64,000 nucleotides of DNA from Sambucus nigra (taxonomy: Eukaryota > Streptophyta > Magnoliopsida > Dipsacales > Adoxaceae). The notes under the pieces were generated by a model. The model did not search any database and was not told the DNA's origin. It was given only the letters and a program-made list of their open reading frames with translations. Made by a program: the position numbers and the translations under genes. Each line of letters opens with the position of its first letter. Position 1 is the stretch's first letter. Below, one piece after another: positions 59,087 through 64,000 of this stretch. Where the stretch lies: contig OX422208.1 of NCBI GenBank assembly GCA_949130495.1, forward strand, positions 646,021,023 through 646,085,022, given 5' to 3'.

Positions 59087-60260
59087 AGCGAAACCAGTGA
59101 GTAACCACCAACTACAACTAGGATGAGTGCGGGTATCCTATGGTTGAAAAGATGCAGTGAAAATATTTATCTTTAAAAACCTCATAAGTGTGTTTTCCAA
59201 GCTTGAAAGAGGGTCATGCTCACGAACAACTAAGATTTGGAAAATGATTTATCAAAAACTTGCTTGAGCACTAAGTATTATTTTCAAGGATTATATATTG
59301 AATAAAAAATCTTGAAAATAACACGAGCGAAGAACAAAGAATATATTGAAAATAGTTTTCTTCTTAAAGTATCTCTCTTAAAAAATAAACTTAGTAAGGA
59401 ATAAGAAGTTTTGTAATGATTATGTATATAACTTGTATATGAAGAGAGGTGGGTACACGTTCAAGTGGAGAATTCCTATTGGATAAGAAATAATATTTGT
59501 AGGTTGTAAACAAAGATTATGTCTAGGAACAAATTCCCATGAAATATTACTCAAAATAAATAAATAAAAAGTGAAAAAGGCAAATACAAATCGTGAGCTT
59601 CTCTGCTCCGGGGATTAGTAACCAAGGTCACAAATGTAACCGGGGATTTTGAGCTATCATTACTTCAGGCTGCGTCTAGCGAGAGTAGAAATTTGATGAC
59701 GCGAGCCACCAACGAATATAGGTCATGGGTTGTGTCAAACTTTTACACCGACTTAGTTTCCATATGGTTGCAACCAGTGAACTAGGCCTTCACTCATGCG
59801 AAGCCCTATTTTGTTACAGCAAACCTCTAGAAAATGAGGTCGGTCACGACTGGAAACAAAAAATGCCATATTTTGTAATTTCACGAAATATAGAATTTGA
59901 ACTTGTTCAACCAAGGACAAGTAAAATTCTAAACAAAATGATGCAATGAAAACATAGCTTTTTGTTTAAAAAGAATATAACACATTAGGATTTGGAATTT
60001 TCAAGTCTAAAAGGACCACAAGGTTAATTAAGAAAGATTTTCCAATTATGAAAATTAGTTTAGCCAAAGGCTGAATTTAAGTTAGCTAGATATATGAATT
60101 TATCCTAAGTGATTAACTCGGGGCAAATGACATGCGTGATTCGGTATAAGTTTGATAAATCTTTCTAGACCTCTTGGAATAGACTCCAACGTGTATTTTG
60201 TAGCATGTAATAAGATAAATTATAATGTCGTGGGGTACATGAGTATAATATACTCTTACA

Positions 60261-60809
60261 ATCTCCCCCTTTGTCTATTCCGTGACAAAATACATAGAAC
60301 AAAAATCACAAGCAATTTAATCAAATCTATCACCTACGACACGACTTGCATAGCCAAAGGCATAACATAGATATAACTCGATAACAAGTAACTAAAGACG
60401 ATCCACTTCAAGAAGATTCTTGTTTATATTTCTTGTCACACACTATCAAACTCATCAACTACCAACGTGTAATGTTAAAACATAATAATTGAAGAGTAAT
60501 ACGATTAAACATGTGGATGTAATCACCTATACACGTGAACATCAAATTGTTAAAGTAATCCACCCTAAAATATGCAATTCCTCTTAATCAAAATGAAATA
60601 GCATATAAACACTCTTTATAATACAACATACTAAATACATGTGCTCCCCCTACTTACAAATGTCTCCCTCATTTTTGTCACGCAAATAAACAAAGGAAAG
60701 AATTAGATACACATTGAGACAAATATAGTTAAGAAACTAACAAAAGTAAAATGCTAATCAAACCAAAAAATGAGAGAGAAACCTATAACAAGTGAGCAAT
60801 GGATACAAT
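60261..60809 (-). other. Element F polypurine tract and internal 3' region
   Basis: ATCTCCCCCTTTGTCTATTCC adjoins the LTR, and a second, similar pyrimidine run GTGCTCCCCCTAC ... TCTCCCTCATTTTTGTCACG is at 60650-60690. No RNase H coding is visible. The sequence stops at 60809 and resumes at 63814. Confidence 0.65.
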
Positions 60810-61953
60810 TGTAATACCCCATATTTCTGCGTATTTATAATTTAATTAATTCGGGAGTTAATTGAGAAAATACGTCTTTATTTAAATTACGCGAGTGAGT
60901 AATTTAATGTGACTAAATGGTAAATATGATTATTATATATTAATTGAGAGATAGATAGTGATTAATATTATGTTATAATATTTACTAAGTGTGAATAGTA
61001 AATAATTAATGATTAGTGTTATACGGCATAGCGAGTGATATGTGCGTATTTTGTTTTATCTTAATCGGGAGTCACGTGTAGACTAATTTGAGGTCGAGAT
61101 AGAAAATATATTTTAAGTGACTCAGATGATAATTTAGAAGTCACAGATGATCCCGAATGGGTCAAAATAGTCGAAAAAGTGTACCCGGGGGTATTGTTTG
61201 GGGTCCGGGTCAATTTTAGACCAAACCGGCACCTATTGAGGGCGTTTTGGTCATTTGGAAAGTAGAGATTAAGGGATCAACGAAATTCTAAGTGTTATAT
61301 CTGATGTTTAAGACTTGAGGCTAGGGTTAGAAACAGTTAAACCCGAAGAAAGCCATTAGAGAGAAGAGAGAAACCAATTTTCAAGGCTTAGAAGGTGTTC
61401 TTTAAGATTTAGACCTAAATTTTGCATCCTAATCATCTAAGGAAACGGAATTGAAGAGAGAACCATCAATCCATCAACAACACCACGAATTCAGACCCTA
61501 CAAACCTATAATCAAGTGTTTATTTCAATTATTTTGAAGTTATAATACCCATGTTGAAAGGGTTTCATGATTTGATGATATAATACATATTCAGGGAAGA
61601 AAATGATATTTTTATGCATGTTATGGGCAGGGATTTCATGTAGCATGATTTATATATGTAGAGGATTGTTAATCAGTAGGTGAGAAATTATCAATACGAA
61701 TTAAATCAGGGTTTTATGTTAAGAGTTGAGGAAGAACATGGAAATCTAGGGTTTTGAGGATTTTATGATTTAATCCGTTCTTGAATTGTTATTGTGATGA
61801 TTTGGTGTAAAAATCACATTGGAATTGATCCTAATACATATAGAAATGGTTAGGATTAATTAGTTTAAAGTTTGGTGAAGTTTCATACGTTTTAGAGGTG
61901 TGTTAATGGGTAAAAACATATGAATAAGACAAAGTGCAAAATATGTACAGAAT

Positions 61954-61985
61954 CGAATCAATTCGGCATGGGGTGAATTGATTCG
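61954..61985. repeat. 11-bp inverted repeat in solo LTR J
   Basis: CGAATCAATTC (61954-61964), a 10-base spacer GGCATGGGGT, then GAATTGATTCG (61975-61985): a perfect stem. It lies 1144 bp from the LTR start. Confidence 0.85.
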
Positions 61986-62790
61986 GTTACCCACAAAATT
62001 GATTTTTTTTCCCTTTTTGCCTTAAATTCCTAAATCGTTATTGTGAGATTTTTGAGGACTTTGGTAAGGTAATATTAAGAGATTAAAATATTACAGTAGG
62101 CATATGATGGGGGTGTTGGTTTAGTCTTATTGAGAGGATTAAGAGGAGAATGAAATTGGGTTAAATGTAATCGTAATTAATCCGAGAGACAAATGAAGAA
62201 TTACGAAAATTAAATGGTTAATATATAGACCAGTAGGGTAGTTAGACTTAACTACTAAAATTTATAAAACGGGATAACTAGGACCCTTAGAGTTGTGTGA
62301 ATACTCATTAATGCGATAGTGAAATAAATCGTTAAGTAAATATACGGTAAGTATTAGAGAGAAATATACTACGTACTAATGTGAATAATCGGGTTGTGTG
62401 AATACCTATTGATGGATAGTAATACACAGTTTGTGTGAATACCTATAGTATACTAAATAAATATTGGTGATCGAGGTAGGATTCTGAGCCAATATAGATG
62501 ACTAGTATTAGTTATCGAGGTATGATTCCGAGCCAATCTAGATATGATTAATATTAATGATTAAGGTGTCCTTCTGAGCCAATATAATCAATGACTACTG
62601 GTGATTGAGGTATGATTCTGATCCAGGATATATGGATCACTATTGGTGATCGAGGTAGGATTCTGAGCCAATAATCCTTAACGTGTGACACGGGGATGTG
62701 ATTATAAAGTATGCAATTATAGTATACATTGTGTGTGAAATATATACTTTATGATTATTCTACTTATCAGTGACAGTAGACTGACAGATG

Positions 62791-62890
<100 letters not shown>

Positions 62891-63813
62891 GAAAATCAAA
62901 TTAAGTAGAGAAACTTAATTAATGGATTAAAGATAAATCACGAATATTGAGATAACAAATTAAGTAGTGAAACTTAATTATAAAGATTGAAATATAACAT
63001 ATGGAAGGTGTTACATGAAAACTAATTAACATATGAGAGATGTTAATAAATTAAGGTACTGTATGGGCGGTACGGTAACTTAGGCGTGTAGATAAGTTCA
63101 GTTGGTTACTTTAGTCTAGTTAGCTTGGATAGTATAGCTAGGTGGGATAAGTATAGAATGTTAGGCGTGCACTGTAGATGAGAGGTGAGGAAACTCAAAA
63201 GAGTGTGCGTGAACCTAACATGTGCAATCAATAACAAAGTTTTATTGTAATAAACTCTTGCTAAATATTTCCAAAACGTTTTGAGTACTAACTCTTGCTA
63301 TCAAAATATTTTCAAAACCTTTTAGGTGTCCAGCCACAAGGATGCCAGGCTTGAAGACTTCATTCCAAGGACTCGAAGTTGTAGCACTGTAAATGCTGGT
63401 AGGATTTAAGTAGATGATTCTTCCTTTCAGATCTAGTGTAGGATCTTATTTTATATTCCACGTACGGACATGTTGTCCATTGGCAGTTTTTTTTAGTCTT
63501 TCAGTTTCTTTTGTTATTATGGAGCATTAGGTTTTGGATTTTAGCCGATGGTGTATTCGGTAAGACTTTATTCATTTATATATTATGATGGTTGAACTCT
63601 AGTATATTGTGTATATTTGATTAAGTTTTTCGCATTGTTCATTTATCTGTTTTAAAGAAAGATAAAATTTGGCACCGATCTAATTTCACTTAGGTGGTCA
63701 GTAATTAAAAAGTTTTAGACAATAATGCTAAGAATGAACCAAATGAGAAACCTCTTTTAATTTAATAAAGGCTTGATCAACCGATGTTTAATTAGGTGGG
63801 GTGTCATAACAAT

Positions 63814-64000
63814 AGTCTAGGTTAGATATGAAACATGTGATACACAAGCCTAAAACATAATATCAATAACCACATATGGAGATACACATAATATCAAAGC
63901 AAGGATATATAATAAACTCATGATAAAAACCTGTAAGCATTGAGAACCAAACAAGGTTTATATGATTTATATAAGATATAAGAATTTAAAAGTTAAATCC
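63814..64000. other. Continuation of element F internal region
   Basis: After the ACAAT duplication the sequence returns to the AT-rich context of 60261-60809 and runs to the end of the window. No coding similarity is seen. Confidence 0.5.

Larger units (their letters stand above)
57562..60260 (-). repeat. Element F: copia 3' LTR carrying a hAT insertion
   Basis: The right boundary is clear: CTCTTACA followed by ATCTCCCCCTTTGTC, the same polypurine context as element C. The left boundary TGTGATAAAATTGG is inferred from TG and from the change out of E pol; the candidate target 5-mer is GTCTA. Without the hAT element the LTR is about 1.55 kb. The sequence differs from the LTR of C, so it is a different copia family. 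The rest of F lies outside the window. Confidence 0.7.

Noticed and set aside
59725..60370. Two 72-74 codon frames near the F LTR end
   Set aside because: They lie within LTR F and its polypurine tract, with no recognisable motifs.

Overview
The window is plant (eudicot-like) heterochromatin: AT-rich, with almost no intact host gene, and filled by LTR retrotransposons and DNA transposons inserted into one another. The plant assignment rests on the element lineages (Tekay/Del-like Ty3-gypsy, Sirevirus-like Ty1-copia, CACTA and hAT DNA elements), on PBSs matching initiator tRNA-Met and tRNA-Asp, and on decayed exon fragments of plant-type genes. The species cannot be named from the sequence.

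Layout. (1) 1-10514: a decayed region with a copia gag relic (2030-2490), a gypsy solo LTR (2568-5492), and exon fragments of three unrelated host genes: a cytochrome b561/DOMON-type protein (5935-6465), a U2AF35-related CCCH protein (6598-6714), and importin-7/SAD2 (8196-8717). An RNase H1 N-terminal/viroplasmin-like fragment follows (9698-9919), and then a CACTA terminus with palindromic 34-bp subterminal repeats ending at 10514. This looks like a CACTA element that captured gene fragments, but its left end is not in view. (2) 10515-24233: an old, broken minus-strand gypsy element (D), cut at its reverse-transcriptase active site by a complete gypsy element (A, 10963-22064, TSD TGAAG). A itself carries a hAT element in its integrase (15011-15587). 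(3) 24234-57268: a D-type LTR opened by a 30-kb insertion (H, 24290-54735, TSD GATAC/GATAG). H is a tandem retrotransposon with three LTRs and two internal regions, and it encodes no pol. Its second internal region carries gypsy element B (31992-51125, TSD GTGGA), whose 3' LTR carries copia element C (39018-48893). (4) 57269-64000: a second gypsy body (E) starts to the right of the shared LTR and is interrupted by a copia LTR (F, 57562-60260). F contains a hAT element (57948-59086). F's internal region is interrupted by a gypsy solo LTR (J, 60810-63808, TSD ACAAT).

The order of insertion can be read from the nesting: D/E, then H, then B, then C (four levels). A on D, hAT on A, F on E, and hAT and J on F are independent branches. 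No autonomous element is fully intact. C is closest: one long gag-PR-INT frame, one frameshifting deletion and one nonsense codon.

The most unusual features are: the three-LTR tandem element H with its own acidic protein carrying a repeated TFGE motif; an LTR shared by two gypsy bodies (D and E); gene fragments from three loci collected next to a CACTA end; and a palindromic module that has different sequence in three gypsy LTR groups but lies at nearly the same distance (about 1.11-1.14 kb) from the LTR start in each.
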